Assembly: GCA_008508345.1 (NCBI GenBank)
Contig: QNGE01003573.1
Span: 16,353-80,352 of the forward strand
Origin: Paragonimus westermani
Lineage: Eukaryota; Platyhelminthes; Trematoda; Plagiorchiida; Troglotrematidae
Direction of reading: 5' to 3'
Length of the DNA: 64,000 bases
The notes beneath the pieces were generated by a model, which was not told the origin of the DNA, searched no databases, and worked only from the letters and a program-made list of their open reading frames with translations. The position numbers were made by a program, and so were the translations under genes. Numbering within the stretch: position 1 is the stretch's first letter; every line of letters starts with the position of its first letter. Positions 46,763 to 58,654 of this stretch are shown one piece after another.

Positions 46763-49700
46763 AAAATTACCTTCTGATCAACAAAAATAGCGCTTAGCTA
46801 AGCATTCAGGTCCTATTGGTGTTTATCACTATCCGAACACTAAGTATTCTGATAGTAAAGTTATCAGTGTTAGCGCCTTTATAGCACAGAGCACCATTTC
46901 GTCTTCCACCTTCACTTGAACGCATAGTGCTTAATGTGTGAAGTAGAGGTTTCGGAGAAGACCCTGCTGATGTGTACTGCGCTCCGTCCTACAACCGGCG
47001 AATACAGTGATGTTGTGTGAGTGGTTCACTTTTGTGTCACCCCACGATAACCTTGAACATCGCATTATTATGAGTTCACACAGAAATAGCCAGCATAAAC
47101 CAGTTGGCTACCGGCAAGCTTTTTATATACGCCACGGGAGGTTCACACTATCTCACCATTACACATTGGGGTCAACACAGCTCAAATGCCTGTTCACATG
47201 TTTGGTGCCTTATCTAGATATAACAATGAAGCATCTTTCAGAGACTGCCTGTTGGACGACCATCATCCTTCATCAAAACGCCACCTACCTAACTCTATAC
47301 GAAAACTTGGTACTATAAAAAGTTTGATAAGAGAATATTACTGATAAATAGTGCGTAGATCTGTTTAATTAGGAAAGATTCAACTGCAAAAAATCCGGGC
47401 TTCAGCTGCGACGAAGACTATACGCTAAAAGACGGTAAGCACTTTACCAGTTACGCTAAAAAGTCATAATGGAAGCTCACAAATTTTGCATTTTGAACCA
47501 ATTCCCCATCCTTTCTATCAATTCATGTTATCCACCAAATAGCCAATAAGGATTGAGTGCCCCACAGGATTCTTCAAATGGTTCTTTCTGGAACCTACCA
47601 AAGCCATTGTCGATCATCGAAATTCTCTTCATAGCTCAGATGATAGGGAGCTAGCTGCATTTACGACTACTATTTCTGTCGCTGGTTCGAGCCCAGTGGA
47701 TTTCTAACTTTCTCTCGGTTGTATCCTCGGCAGAGTAGTGCGTGTTTATGATTTGTGACATAACTAATTTTACAGCCTAACCAGGAGGAAATGACTTATG
47801 CTAGTTAGCGCTTACTAACGTGTGAAAAATCCGGAGTCTCACGAGACCATGCACAATCTAAATCAGCATGTCATGGTTCCAAATCAGACGCTTTTACTCA
47901 TGTGTCAGTCACTGGCATTCGGCAGTATAATTGCCAGTAATCACTGATATGGAACATTTCCAGCCGTTTGCTTGAGTCGGGTTCACGAAAAGGGCAGGTA
48001 CGGTAGCCAATACCGACCGGACTTCTCATATTGCATCTCTCTGATAGTGCACTGTTGAGACTGGATCATATGAAATATGTTTAACCGAATAGTACTCACC
48101 TTATAAATTGCTTTTTCATTCTATCGAACCTGTATTCAAGTATACCCAAAAGGTAAGTATTACATATTTTCGAAGATAAAGCTTTCTTTCTTCCTAGAAC
48201 CTATCTATTGTTGATTCTATCCTTGAAGTTTGCACAAAAGTTTTTGCTGATACTGCTTAGTAAAGCGTCTACGTAAACCAACGTTCAATGCTACCATTAA
48301 GGTGAATTTTGTCTGTATACCTTTCTATACATCGGTTTTGCTTATTCATCCAGGATGGCACAATTTCATTAGCAGGCGTTTCTTCGTTTTATACGGTTTT
48401 TCCGGTGTTGTCAAGATACTAGAACTGGACTGTACTGCCCACAAACCGTCGCTGTGTGTATGAACTGGCTGTACGAATATTCGTTAACACGCGTCACATT
48501 TGATGACTTCTGAATTAGGAAAGTGTCGCTAGAGGGAAAATGATTGGTCACAGATGTGGAACGATGACAGATGAATGAGAGAAACGATTCGGTAGAATCA
48601 GTATTCTACACAACTTGGACAGTTGGTTATGGAAACTGTGGCCAAGTGTTTCTGGATGTGAATAACCGTTTTCACTGTTATTTACAAGTGAACAGCCGAC
48701 TGAATCCAACCTTTGGGTGATCATGAGGTTACACCATGGCAAATGTTGGACGATGTAATACTCATTAGTTTGTTATTTTCTATCATCTCGTCCGAAACCA
48801 TTTTTCTTCCGTCACGTGACCTCTAATCAGTGGATAATATACTTCCCCTTAAATGGCCTATAGTACCTTAGTGTAATAAGACAACCTTCGGTAGGCACTG
48901 GTATTACCTATAAACACAAGCCTCTGTTTACTGTACCTAAAAACTACACCTGTCTTGTTCTCTACGTTAAGTTCATACCCACCGGATTCTGAGATGAAAC
49001 CGTTTCGCTCTCCTTAACATTTGTTCCTTGTAGCTGGAAGTGCTTTAATTAGTCCAATAAAAACACCTTGTAGATATTGTGGGTGAGTTTAATCAATCAC
49101 GGCTTCCGATCAACCCTCAATCACATGTACCACGTAGCTACTGCGACCACTTCAAGTATTCCAATCTCGCTAAAAACTTCGATGATGATCAGGCGTGCTT
49201 CAAATCAAATTGTGGTTACCAGTTACAGTGCACCGTCAAAACAAATACATTGATGTGTAGTTAAGTGAACAAGCCTTAACCGATGTGGGTCGATATTGAG
49301 ATCAATCGATAAACCAGCTTGTGTAACTAGTACCATCGATTATGGGTCACCTAGTGACCTTAGTACACCACATCAGAAGCCGAAGTATTCGAACTCGTTC
49401 ACGCTCTTTTAGATTTGTCAAAAGTGGCGTCATATTCAAGCGCTGACCTTTTGTCCGTTAACAACGATAATTGATTTCGAGCTTGAGGTAAACATGACAG
49501 GTGAAAGCAGATTGTGGCCATGTGAGTGTGCTTATCTGTTGCGTTTCTAATATCACCTTGCTGTTGGAATGAAGTACAGCGGGTAATAGATTGTACAGTA
49601 TGACGTTTCTGTTATCTACGTTCACCCTTATGACATATTTGGTAATAATTCATCTCTGAATATCCAAGAAAAGTAAGTGCCTAAGCCAATCTGCAGCATA

Positions 49701-50275
49701 AAAGTTTGACAAACTCAGTCATCTCTCGAGGATAATTAACAACCAGACATCGGTAGTCAAATCCGGAATACCTCCCACCTGTTTGATCAACGTTTTGATT
49801 ACTGAGAATCCAGTTGATTTTTCCCTTACACCTAAATCTGGCAACTCCATGTGAGGTGATTTTATCATTCATCACTTATCAACTAATTGCTCATCAGATT
49901 CAACGTGGTCGGTTGCGTGGCACTCCACCACGGTATAGTTATCTTTGGGCTGTTCGTTCTCATAGGTACATTATTCCCCAGACAGTTCAGCACAGGACGA
50001 TGCAATTAAAGGTTGACAGTGGCTGTGAAAAAGCACATAAGCCAGGCAGAGTATTGTGAACTACAAGCACGCACGATATTCTTTCTTGGCGCTGTCTCCT
50101 TGATACTGTATGTGGTCGTACAAGGCATTCTTTATCCATAGTCTCATATAATTCATGTTAAGTCAGATTTTTTGTAATCCTATATTTCATCTTCAGAAGC
50201 GAGATTGTACAACCAGGCTTAAGGTTTTCCATCGTTCGAGTGTCGTGAGGTATCATAACAGGTTTCGCTTCCCCC

Positions 50276-50674
50276 TCATTCACGAGGCCTGTAAGGATTA
50301 AAATGTATATTTGAACAGTATCTTCTGAAAACGTTTTTCCGGAACGCTCGATTTGAACTTAATAAGAGAAACCAAAGCATGACATCGGACAAACCACTGA
50401 TCAAACTACTAAACGAAGGAAATTGCCAGCGATAATTTTGGTGGACCCAGATATTTCGTATCCACAGGACCTTCGCCCATTCTTGACGGATTTCAATTTG
50501 ATCTTCTGATAAATCAGTTTTCTTGAGAGATTTAAAGCAGTTCTTTCCCTTGCCGAATTCGTGCAAGAAACTCAGAAGACAAACATCACGTGATTTTCCC
50601 CGAAATGATATTTTGTGCTTTCCTTCTTGAATTTTGTCGTGTGGAATTTTTCCCCGATGTTGTAGGTTAGTCAC
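50276..50674 (-). other. 132-codon open frame, unidentified
   Basis: Minus-strand frame, Lys/Phe/Ser-rich, with a charged N-terminal half and a more hydrophobic C-terminal half (SSLISGLSDVMLWFLLLSS). It is long for this AT-rich stretch, but I recognise no domain, splice signals or homologous copy in the window. It may be a retroelement remnant or chance. Confidence 0.15.
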
Positions 50675-51024
50675 ATTTCCATGTGTGCTTAGAATGTACG
50701 AAATTTCTCTGAGGTGAATGTCGTGATTTATTCGTTCTCACCGTCTCGTTCACTTTTACTGGATCACGCGACTAAACAAAGAGAGGCTATTTAGTAACGT
50801 CAGCCCTTAAAGTCTAGGTAGCAGATGTCCCTCCAGATGAATGGGTAATAGTTCGGTTCAACCAGCCACTCCACTTTACTACTGCCTGCTGTGTCATCGT
50901 GGCACAGTCCGAGCCAGCTTGCGAACTTTGTCAGACATTGAAATATCTCAAACTACTTGAATACTGTGAGTAGTACGAATTTAAATTGCCAAAACTTGAA
51001 ACAGTTGCTTCCCTCATAAATTTG

Positions 51025-51685
51025 AACATGAAAGACTGACACTGGCAGATGCTAGCATTTTGTGTTGCCTCTGCAGTACACATTAACAATAACCAGGACC
51101 ATATAATGACACTAATGGGATTGGGTGGGTGGGTGAAAAAAGAGAACAGCCAATGAGATAGTGAATGACAGAACGGAATTATTAGTTAGTTCCATAGGAG
51201 TTCAAGGCTTACATATAATTGTTTTTTTTGTGTGCACACACAATGCTGGCTTGAGACGAACATCTGCCGAACTGGGTTCAGGATGTGACTGCGCAACTTA
51301 TTGTCTTCATCCCAGGATCACGCAAACTTCCGGCCTCGTCTATCGCCAGACACATGTTGGCCACCAGTCACCGGATTAATCCCAAATCAACATTCAGAAT
51401 TATAATGCACCATGCTAATCGGCGGTCCCTGGGTTTCGCCAGGGCGGTCACGATTAGCAGTCCCGAGCCAGCATCGTGTGTACAAAAACAGTTATATGTA
51501 GGCCTTGAACTCCCATGGACGTAATAATTCCGTCCTGTCGTTCTCCACCTCATCGGCAATTCTATTCCTTCACCCACCCACCCACCCTATCTCATTAGTG
51601 TCATATATATATGTTCCTGGTTATTGATATTTGGTACTGGAGAAGCAATACGGAATGCTAGCATCTACCACTGCTCATCTTCTTA
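51025..51685. repeat. Large imperfect inverted repeat (about 220-bp arms)
   Basis: The left arm (51025-51255) and right arm (51473-51685) are imperfect inverted copies, separated by about 217 bp. Matching landmarks, outer to inner: AATGCTAGCATCT, AATAACCAGGA, GACACTAATG, GGGTGGGTGGGTGAA, CGGAATTATTA, GGAGTTCAAGG, ACATATAA.TGTTTTT and ATGCTGGCT. Each arm resembles the region following the RLKP tail of the gypsy-like remnant at 42 kb, so the structure may be two head-to-head LTR-region copies or a foldback-type element. No transposase frame is present. Confidence 0.75.
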
Positions 51686-52019
51686 CTTCCGTGTCTAAAC
51701 CACCAAATTGTCGTTCGTCTGGCGGATCGAAGGACAGTCCCACATTTCAGGCTCTTTCACTGCTCACCAGTAAGAAGGAACGAGCATATGTTAAAAGTGT
51801 TCACCCTACGCATCAAATTCAAGACTCCTGTTTATCATATACATGACAAATGAGCTTGAGAAGACAAATTAGTAGTGGTAAAGTACACGATCATCGTTCG
51901 AATGAACTTCACTACATTTTATCGAGCACATATGGTAGGAGTGAAAATGACACAATATACGTGAAATGGTCATTTACTGAGAGGGTCCTGTTCGGGCGAA
52001 AAAAAGTCAAGGGCATAAC

Positions 52020-52195
52020 CAGGGTAGTGTTAATTTAACGAGCAGTTCCTTTCGCACACTCATTGCTGGTTTCAATCGTTCAATAACAACTGCCCCTGGT
52101 TTTACTGACCAAACGTAAGAAGCTCCATCTGCCAAAGGTCCAGTTGAACACAGAACTGTTTGAGATATGTCAGATTTGTTCCAGTTCATCACAAA
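52020..52195 (-). mobile_element. Gypsy-like integrase tail, second copy
   Basis: The minus-strand frame reads YVWSVKPGAVVIERLKPAMS followed by VRKELLVKLTLPWL, which parallels VTINRLKPVICVQKQPFVDLTLHW at 42 kb. V.IERLKPA is the canonical end of gypsy-type integrase. It lies 340 bp right of the inverted repeat built from the same family. Confidence 0.55.
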
Positions 52196-53729
52196 CGGAG
52201 CCCAGAAATAAATTTATTCCATCGGGCTAGCAAAACCTGTACACCTAGTAAAGTCGAAGACGAAAATCGCCATCTTAAAGAAGTATTGAAAGTCAACTGT
52301 AATTCACGGTGGTTTTTGAGAAGATATAGCAAACCGTAGATCAATAACCAGCCTGTCCCTTTGGCTGCACCAAAAGCTGCATTCATTCGCGTTCATGAGC
52401 TGTACTTGCAGTCCACATCACAGTGGCAGTTTCTACTCTCAAGTCGTGCACTTATGCCTTGTTTATAAGTGTGTGTGGCTGACGCTTTCCGTCTCAGATT
52501 TTTGCTTGCCATTTCTCGTCCGTTGGTCCGATTCCGTCGGGTGATAGCTCATCCGGTCTCTCCTGTTGCTTGTAATCTACTCGTTGTGGACTTTTGGACA
52601 TACTTTTCTGGCGCGCTGGGATATTCAACCGAATGCTGGAATACTCACGCATTCCATTTGGTCATCAGTCACAATCAAACCTCTGAGATAAATTGAGTAT
52701 AATCTCACATTTGTTTATTGATCATCTTTCACGTGACGAGATTACACTGCTTGGTCACTCCAGACGCGAAATTGTGATGTGTTTCTCATTATGAACGCTT
52801 TAAAAGGCGTGAAATTGCTTTGTCGTTCATATACTTTGAACGCTTGACGATCGCTACTCGCTGAGAACATGCCAGCCGTGACAGAGATGCTGTGGTTTGT
52901 ACAAAACTCGCAATCAGTATGGAACTGGGCATAGACAAATCAAGTGGGTAGGCGAAGTTGAGCACGTTGTAGTATCTGAATAGCAGTCTTTTCAAATTCA
53001 TCGATTCCCTCTGATTTTTTTTCCATTGGTACAAGCTATTGATTGATCCCTCAAAGCTGCACTGAGGTTCAATCACTTTTGTAAAGTCGTTTGGCACGGG
53101 AATAGAGATCAGAAAGTGGCCCTGCCCATACACTGTTTCTTGCCCCGGATAGTACTGACAATTGTGTGATATTCAACGTGATTCTGTTCACATCTGGTTA
53201 CTTACTGGAGCGCATCAAACCCACCTGAAATTTGCGAATTTGTGTCTCTTCACTTGATAGATGGGCAGCCTTCTGCTACTTTCAAACCTCACAGTTTCGG
53301 CTGAAATATACCCGGTACTTTGCGGTTGAAGCCTCAAGCCTACTGTAAACCGATGGCCAGTTAGCCAGTCGTGGATTTCAATATCTTCCGAAGTCCTTAC
53401 GTGGTTTCTATTCATAGTGCAATAAATCATCCAACTGCTACAGCGTCTCATTCATATCTGCATGGCCGTCAAATCACGATATAAGCATGGTTAGTTTGTG
53501 CTACGCAACTCTAACCAAACACCCAAGCTTGCAGAATGCAGTAACAGCTTCCTTGTATGGAACGATATATAAACAATATATGCTATCTAGTTGGGTTGGA
53601 CCATATCGTACTTCTGCTTGTCTGAATAATTTAACCTACAAACAGTACTATGAAAGGTAGGGACTCAGTAGAACGATTACTTGCAATGCCTTTTCAGTAG
53701 ACTATCGGGGTTACATCGAAAGTCTAGTC
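52196..53729. other. No identified gene
   Basis: Minus-strand frames of 114 codons (53133-52789) and 78 codons (53451-53215) are adjacent and might be parts of one decayed reading frame, but I recognise no motif in either. Confidence 0.4.
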
Positions 53730-54110
53730 TAGTCCAGGTGTTGTAAACCTTCGACAGAATACGCTGGTTCATACACGGTAGAGGAATTCGATTAACATAA
53801 ATCGGATTCTCCTCATCGTAATAATTAACGCGGAAAATCCAACAGTGTGCCACAAGGAGAAAATTACAAGGTTTTTATAGGGTGCATAACGACTCACAAA
53901 CATTCTCTAATCAGAAAGTCGAACGACAGACATCAAAAAGGTAGTCAAGGTCACCAAACCACCAATGAGCATGGCGGAATAGAGAGCGAACAAGTAAAAA
54001 AAATAGCGAAGGTTACCTTTCAACTGTTCACGACATTTCTGCTCAATTCGACTGGATGAATTCGTTTTCTCGAGGAAGGAGACAGTTTTGGACGGAAAAA
54101 TGGCTTCCCT
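53730..54110 (+). mobile_element. LINE family B 3' UTR fragment, plus orientation
   Basis: The reverse complement of this segment aligns with 15262-15730, including TTTTCTCGAGGAAGGAG near 54064, CGAACGACAGACATCAAAAA near 53922 and GAACCAGCGTA/TACGCTGGTTC near 53761. At 15 kb this region follows the C-terminal LINE tail, so it is most likely the element's 3' UTR. Here no RT-coding sequence remains. It is the only retroelement fragment that I place on the plus strand, apart from one arm of the 51-kb inverted repeat. Because the element reads on the minus strand at 15 kb, inversion gives plus orientation here. Confidence 0.65.
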
Positions 54111-56143
54111 TGACATTAAGCTTCTGGAAGTGATATGATTTAGCTATCTGTTTTGAATATGGGATGAGCTACTTTAGAATACATATAGACCAATTGGAAC
54201 AGGCTTCTGTTTGATAACAACCGTCCGTGATCTAGACCAACACCGGACCTGTCCGGCTTGTGCTTTCGTCAAAAGTGCTAACTCAGATGCATCACCCATA
54301 ATAGACAAAACATCACTCATGCTTGTCCCTTCGAATTTCAGCGGCTGTTGCACAACAATATTGCCACCACGATGGTCAGAAAGCAGTTGAGCATATATTT
54401 GGAGGGTTTTGCTGCGGTTCCCATTGTCGGCTACCGGTTAGCTGTAGGTTGAGTTGACTGTGAAAGCTATTACATCGTGTACTTAAACAAAACGGACATG
54501 TCAAACAAATTTGAATTTACAGCAAAAGCATAATCCGATTAATTTAATATGTGCAACATAGTACAATGAAACTCATTAGTCCGATCAGTAATAAGACCAC
54601 TCGGACGCTACCAGGTAATATGAGTGGTGCTGTATAATACATCATGATCGTACTAGATCACACTAATCGATGCACACGGTTGTTGACGGGCATACCTGGT
54701 TTTAAAAGTCGGCTTGTGATTGTAACGGTCAGCTCCCATCGCACTTGGAACGCGGATAAACTATGAACTATGAGGATGTGCTTCACTGTTATATACAATT
54801 AGTATCTACGTTACTAACTCAGTGCATTTTTTCTCCACTCCTGTATCAGTGAGAAGCCCTGGACACAAGTTACAAATTTATCCATTAGAGTTCGCAAATG
54901 GGCATTCCCCGGTTTTGTCAAGGAACCTCTTGTGTGTTGGTCAGATGCGGGTGTTCACATCAGACCACTTGTCTTAGTTACAATAAGTGAACTCCCAAAT
55001 GAACCTATCGTGAGATCATCTGATAGTGCGTGGCTGTATCAGAACTAACTATTGAGGGAAGATTGAGCAAAACTGATGATGACGATGTTTTGATAAGATT
55101 GATAGCGTTGTGCTTCCGACAGCCACGTTTCAGTACATTCAAATAGCGCACAGTGTCTTTCAGTGCACGAAATAATATGACGTCTGTCAGAGTGTTACAT
55201 TTCTAGTAAAACCCCATCATCTAGTTATCCCTGCGAATATAACTAAGTGAATGTGGCCGCCGATTGTCGCTGTTAAAAAGGGCGGATGTACTCTTGTCTA
55301 ATCATCCGTTTATACACGTTAGTTCTGCTAGCCGTTGGTAGTCTAGCCTCAGTTTGTAGACTGACTGATCCTATGGTTATCAGGGTACCTTCGTTTTGAT
55401 CCCACGTTGAGTGGCAAACTCTAGTGTATGCCCACACGTCTCGTGTTCTGAATCCATCCGGTTGGCAGGGTTACAACACTTTGTGTATCACACTAAAAAA
55501 CGCCAGTTAACTAATTTGGAAACTATAAAGGAGAAATCGCTACGGCCATGCTGTATTCGTTGGAATTATATGCCTCTTGGTTTCGTCTGAGCCGCAATAA
55601 AGTGACTGACAGGTCTTCCTGTCCAACCTCTGGAATACACGTTATCCAAACTATTCTATCCAGTTCATCGCATACTGATTTGCACAACCGCATTATATAA
55701 CTACTGAGATGCACCAAGTAGGCCCACTAACAAGAGGAAGTGATAAACACACCTTAGTGAGCCCCTGATTTCAATCTGCCTCCCGAAAAATACACCTGTA
55801 GTCACATGGCATTGCTACAATAATACAACAGTGGAGACGACATTTGAAGTTGCTGTACAAGAGCTCTCTTTTAGTATGTTCTCATCCACTCTCTGATCTG
55901 AGAGTATCGGAAGGGAGACTCTAGATGATAACCTTACTAGTGATGCTTCTCGAGTAACCTTAGCAATTTCCCACCTCGATGTAGCTGAATTAGTCCGAGT
56001 CAGTATCATCGAACGGACTGCATTCTAGCAGACGACAGACATTATCCCTTGCCTTTCAGCCAATGCGGCTTAATGATAAAAACCGTGAATTGATTACTTG
56101 TTCACTTCTCCGTTAAGCTGTTTGCTCATTACTACGCACACAC
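54111..56143. other. 2.0 kb without identified genes
   Basis: Minus-strand frames of 64 codons at 55717-55523 and 56009-55815 are close together but unrecognised. No repeat shared within the window was seen. Confidence 0.45.
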
Positions 56144-58402
56144 GGTTGGCGGCATCTGATTCGGATTAGCCTGTCACAGTGACCGAAGCCAAAGGACGCC
56201 TGCGCTTATCCATCACTGCAACTGGCTTGCGCTGCACCAATTGCAGTTCCACCAACACACCACATATCCAGTGTAAACCCGAAGGAATAAGACCGGGAGG
56301 TGTGCCAGTGGGGCCTTTCTGTCCAGCCGGCCAATGCTGGTTAGCCACTTGATTGGCTAATAAGGAAAGGAAACTCTTATCTCTCGGAAACTAAACAGAG
56401 AGGCTGCAATGACGAGATCTACACTGAGAAGAAAGATTTTTGAAGTGTAATACAAGAAGCGTTGCAGTATAGGGGTGCAGGTTAGTGCATCCCAGAGAAG
56501 AAAAAAGGATGAAAAGCAAAGTTCTCATTGGACTATGAAAAGCCAGGCAGACAATCCATCATACAATGCACCAGCAAAGCCGGAGAAGAGAATGGGTAGA
56601 AGACCACAGACACTCAGGTTTCTGAAAAGAAGAGCGGATTAATTGTCAATGACCACGATGTTGGCCGATGCAGTCATTAACAGAAGTAGAATAGGTATAC
56701 CGATTTGACCTACCTGAGCCTAGCGTACTCGCCGCCTCTTCGCCGACGGGGTACTATGAGTACGTTGGTGACCTACCAGCCCCAAACGGCCAGCGCATTC
56801 GCGGCCGCACACATCACAACGCCATATAGTCACGTCACCGCGACCTATGGCACCGATGGTTCCTTTGCGTACCGCACGCTTCCGCTCGCGACCACGCAAT
56901 AGTTGCTCGTTGAACGCTCGGACGCCCGCCCGAACCGTATTCCTCCAGGCCGTCCGGTTCAACGCCAAATCTTCCCAACATCTAAAATCAATGTTACAAC
57001 GTGAAAGACTTACCTGCACAACATCCTGGTACCTCCGCTTCTGGCCACCGGGATTTCGCTTACCTGACTTCACTTGTCCGTACAGTAACTGCTTCGGGAT
57101 ACGGTCATCGCCCATCCGACGGACGTGACCGAGCCAACGGAGCTGGTTCAGCATCAACATGGCTTCCATCCCGTCCATGTCCGCTCGCCGCATTACCTCA
57201 GTGTTCGGAATCATGTCCGACCACCGAATACCCAAGATGCGCCTCAGACACTGAACATGGAAACGGCTCAAATAGCTCACGTTCCGCTGATACAGTGTCC
57301 ACGTCTCACTGCCGTACAGCAGGATAGACAGCACCATTGAGCGGTAGACACACAACTTCGTGGCCATCTTCAGGCTGTGATTCTTCCAGACACGCCTTTC
57401 AAGACGTCCGAAAGCAGCGCTAGCCTTTGCCACACGCGCTCTCAACTCGCGGTCCACGGACAGATCTGTCGACAAGTTGCTACCCAAGTAGCAAAAATCC
57501 CCGCAGCCATTCACAGTGTCTCCAGCGATGCGAATTTCGGGTGGAGGTACACAAGCAGCACCTCCACCAGGAGAAGGCTGAAAAAACGAATACGTCTTAC
57601 CTGTGTTGATGTCCAACCCGAACTTCGATGCTGCCGAAGCGAATGCTGTAGCTAGACGTTGCAGCTCTTCTTCGCTGTGCGCTAGCAAGGCGCTGTCATC
57701 GGCGAACAGAAGCATCCGCATCCTTGAGGTCTGCAGCCGGGTTGAGGCGCCAAATCGTCGGATATTCAACAGACGCCCGTCCGTCCGGTACTCCACCTCG
57801 ACGCCATCCTCTCCAGAGTTCTGAAAAGCAACTGTTACCATCGCAGTCAAATATAAACTAAATAGGGCTGGGGCTAGAACACAACCCTGCTTCACGCCAG
57901 TGACGATGTCGAAATCATCAGAGGTCGATCCACACGATTGCACCTTCGCCTTCATGCCCGCATGCAACAATCTAACCATATTAACGAACTTACCTGGACA
58001 TCCAAACTTACCAAGCACCGTCCACAGCGCCTCGCGGTTCACGGAATCGAACGCTTTGGTGAAGTCCACGAACAGGGCATACAAGGGCTGATTCCGTTCT
58101 CGGCACTTCTCCTGAAGCTGTCGAGCAGCAAACACCAGGTCGATTGTACTCCGACTCGACCGAAATCCACACTGCTCCTCGGGAACATTCATCTCCAGAA
58201 CGGACGCATTCAGTCGGTTCAGGAGGATTCTGGCAAGCACCTTGCCTGCACAGCTCAAGAGGCTGATACCTCGGTAGCTGTCGGTGCATTGCTTGCTACC
58301 CTTTCCTTTGAACAAGGGTACGATGAGGGCATCCTTGAAGTCTTGCGGCATCATCTCGTGCTCCCAGATAGAGTCAACCACACACAAAAGCCACCATGGC
58401 TA
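56144..58402 (-). mobile_element. LINE family A, young 5'-truncated copy
   Basis: Runs on the minus strand from a 5' truncation near 58402, inside the early RT domain, to a 3' end at 56144. It consists of the 555-codon RT frame and about 575 bp of 3' UTR. The 3' end (plus strand GGTTGGCGGCATC) is shared exactly with the copy at 61361 and carries no poly(A)/poly(T) tail. The endonuclease domain and the start of RT are missing, so the copy cannot move by itself, but the absence of stops and the 97% match to the 61-kb copy indicate recent insertion. Confidence 0.9.
56720..58387 (-). CDS. Non-LTR reverse transcriptase, C-terminal 555 residues
   Basis: RNA-directed DNA polymerase of a LINE. Visible blocks by residue from 58387: SYRGISLLS about 37-45; EQCGFR about 71-76; LFVDFTKAFDSV about 105-116, with the catalytic Asp at 108; GVKQGCVLAP about 164-173; LLFADDSALLA about 226-236, the catalytic Asp pair; YLGSNLS; LLYGSETW; LRWLGHVRRMGDDR; and a C-terminal C2H2 finger (C-x2-C-x12-H-x3-H in CDVCGRECAGRLGLVGHQRT). 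All RT catalytic residues are present and the frame is unbroken. The first codon given is only the limit of the open frame after truncation, not a true start. Clade assignment within LINEs is left open. It is not a host gene. Confidence 0.93.
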   Translation of the reverse strand: MCVVDSIWEHEMMPQDFKDALIVPLFKGKGSKQCTDSYRGISLLSCAGKVLARILLNRLNASVLEMNVPEEQCGFRSSRSTIDLVFAARQLQEKCRERNQPLYALFVDFTKAFDSVNREALWTVLGKFGCPGKFVNMVRLLHAGMKAKVQSCGSTSDDFDIVTGVKQGCVLAPALFSLYLTAMVTVAFQNSGEDGVEVEYRTDGRLLNIRRFGASTRLQTSRMRMLLFADDSALLAHSEEELQRLATAFASAASKFGLDINTGKTYSFFQPSPGGGAACVPPPEIRIAGDTVNGCGDFCYLGSNLSTDLSVDRELRARVAKASAAFGRLERRVWKNHSLKMATKLCVYRSMVLSILLYGSETWTLYQRNVSYLSRFHVQCLRRILGIRWSDMIPNTEVMRRADMDGMEAMLMLNQLRWLGHVRRMGDDRIPKQLLYGQVKSGKRNPGGQKRRYQDVVQVSLSRCNIDFRCWEDLALNRTAWRNTVRAGVRAFNEQLLRGRERKRAVRKGTIGAIGRGDVTIWRCDVCGRECAGRLGLVGHQRTHSTPSAKRRRVR

Positions 58403-58499
58403 ATTTAAACCATTTTGTGATGAATAAAATCTACACTGTTGTTTGATATAGCTTGAGTAAACAAACGGATGGTTAGAGGTCTTCTGTTGTGAATAGGTA

Positions 58500-58654
58500 T
58501 GATGAACAAGAAGTAAGAATGAGGAGGCCCCGATTGTTTCTCTCTCGATTAGACTCCACACCTGTTGACTCATCCTTAATGGGGCAATGTGCGTCGACAT
58601 TTTGTAACTTTTGGATTTGTACAACTCAGCGACCGCTTTCAGCGATTCAAACAA
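58500..58654 (-). other. Possible exon of an unknown minus-strand gene
   Basis: Minus-strand peptide FESLKAVAELYKSKSYKMST, continuing with THIAPLRMSQQVWSLIERE, reads like a structured protein: balanced charge, helix-like, no low complexity. It is preceded on that strand by ATTACTTCAG, an acceptable acceptor. I could not find a good donor, and the frame runs on to a stop at about 58400, where the LINE begins. I do not recognise the protein. Chance remains possible. Confidence 0.2.

Larger units (their letters stand above)
44301..51019. other. 6.7 kb without identified genes
   Basis: No frame here has a domain I recognise. The longest are 132 codons on the minus strand (50674-50276), 103 on the plus (47007-47318) and 102 on the minus (45359-45051). 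A plus-strand RYADDLQFW at about 45480 resembles an RT YADD box, but its neighbourhood does not continue the similarity. AT microsatellites lie at 45600-45663 and an ATT/AAT tract at 46738-46762. A possible pol III B box lies at 47684-47694. Confidence 0.45.

Noticed and set aside
56847..58408. Plus-strand frames of up to 156 codons
   Set aside because: They are shadows of the antisense LINE RT frame.
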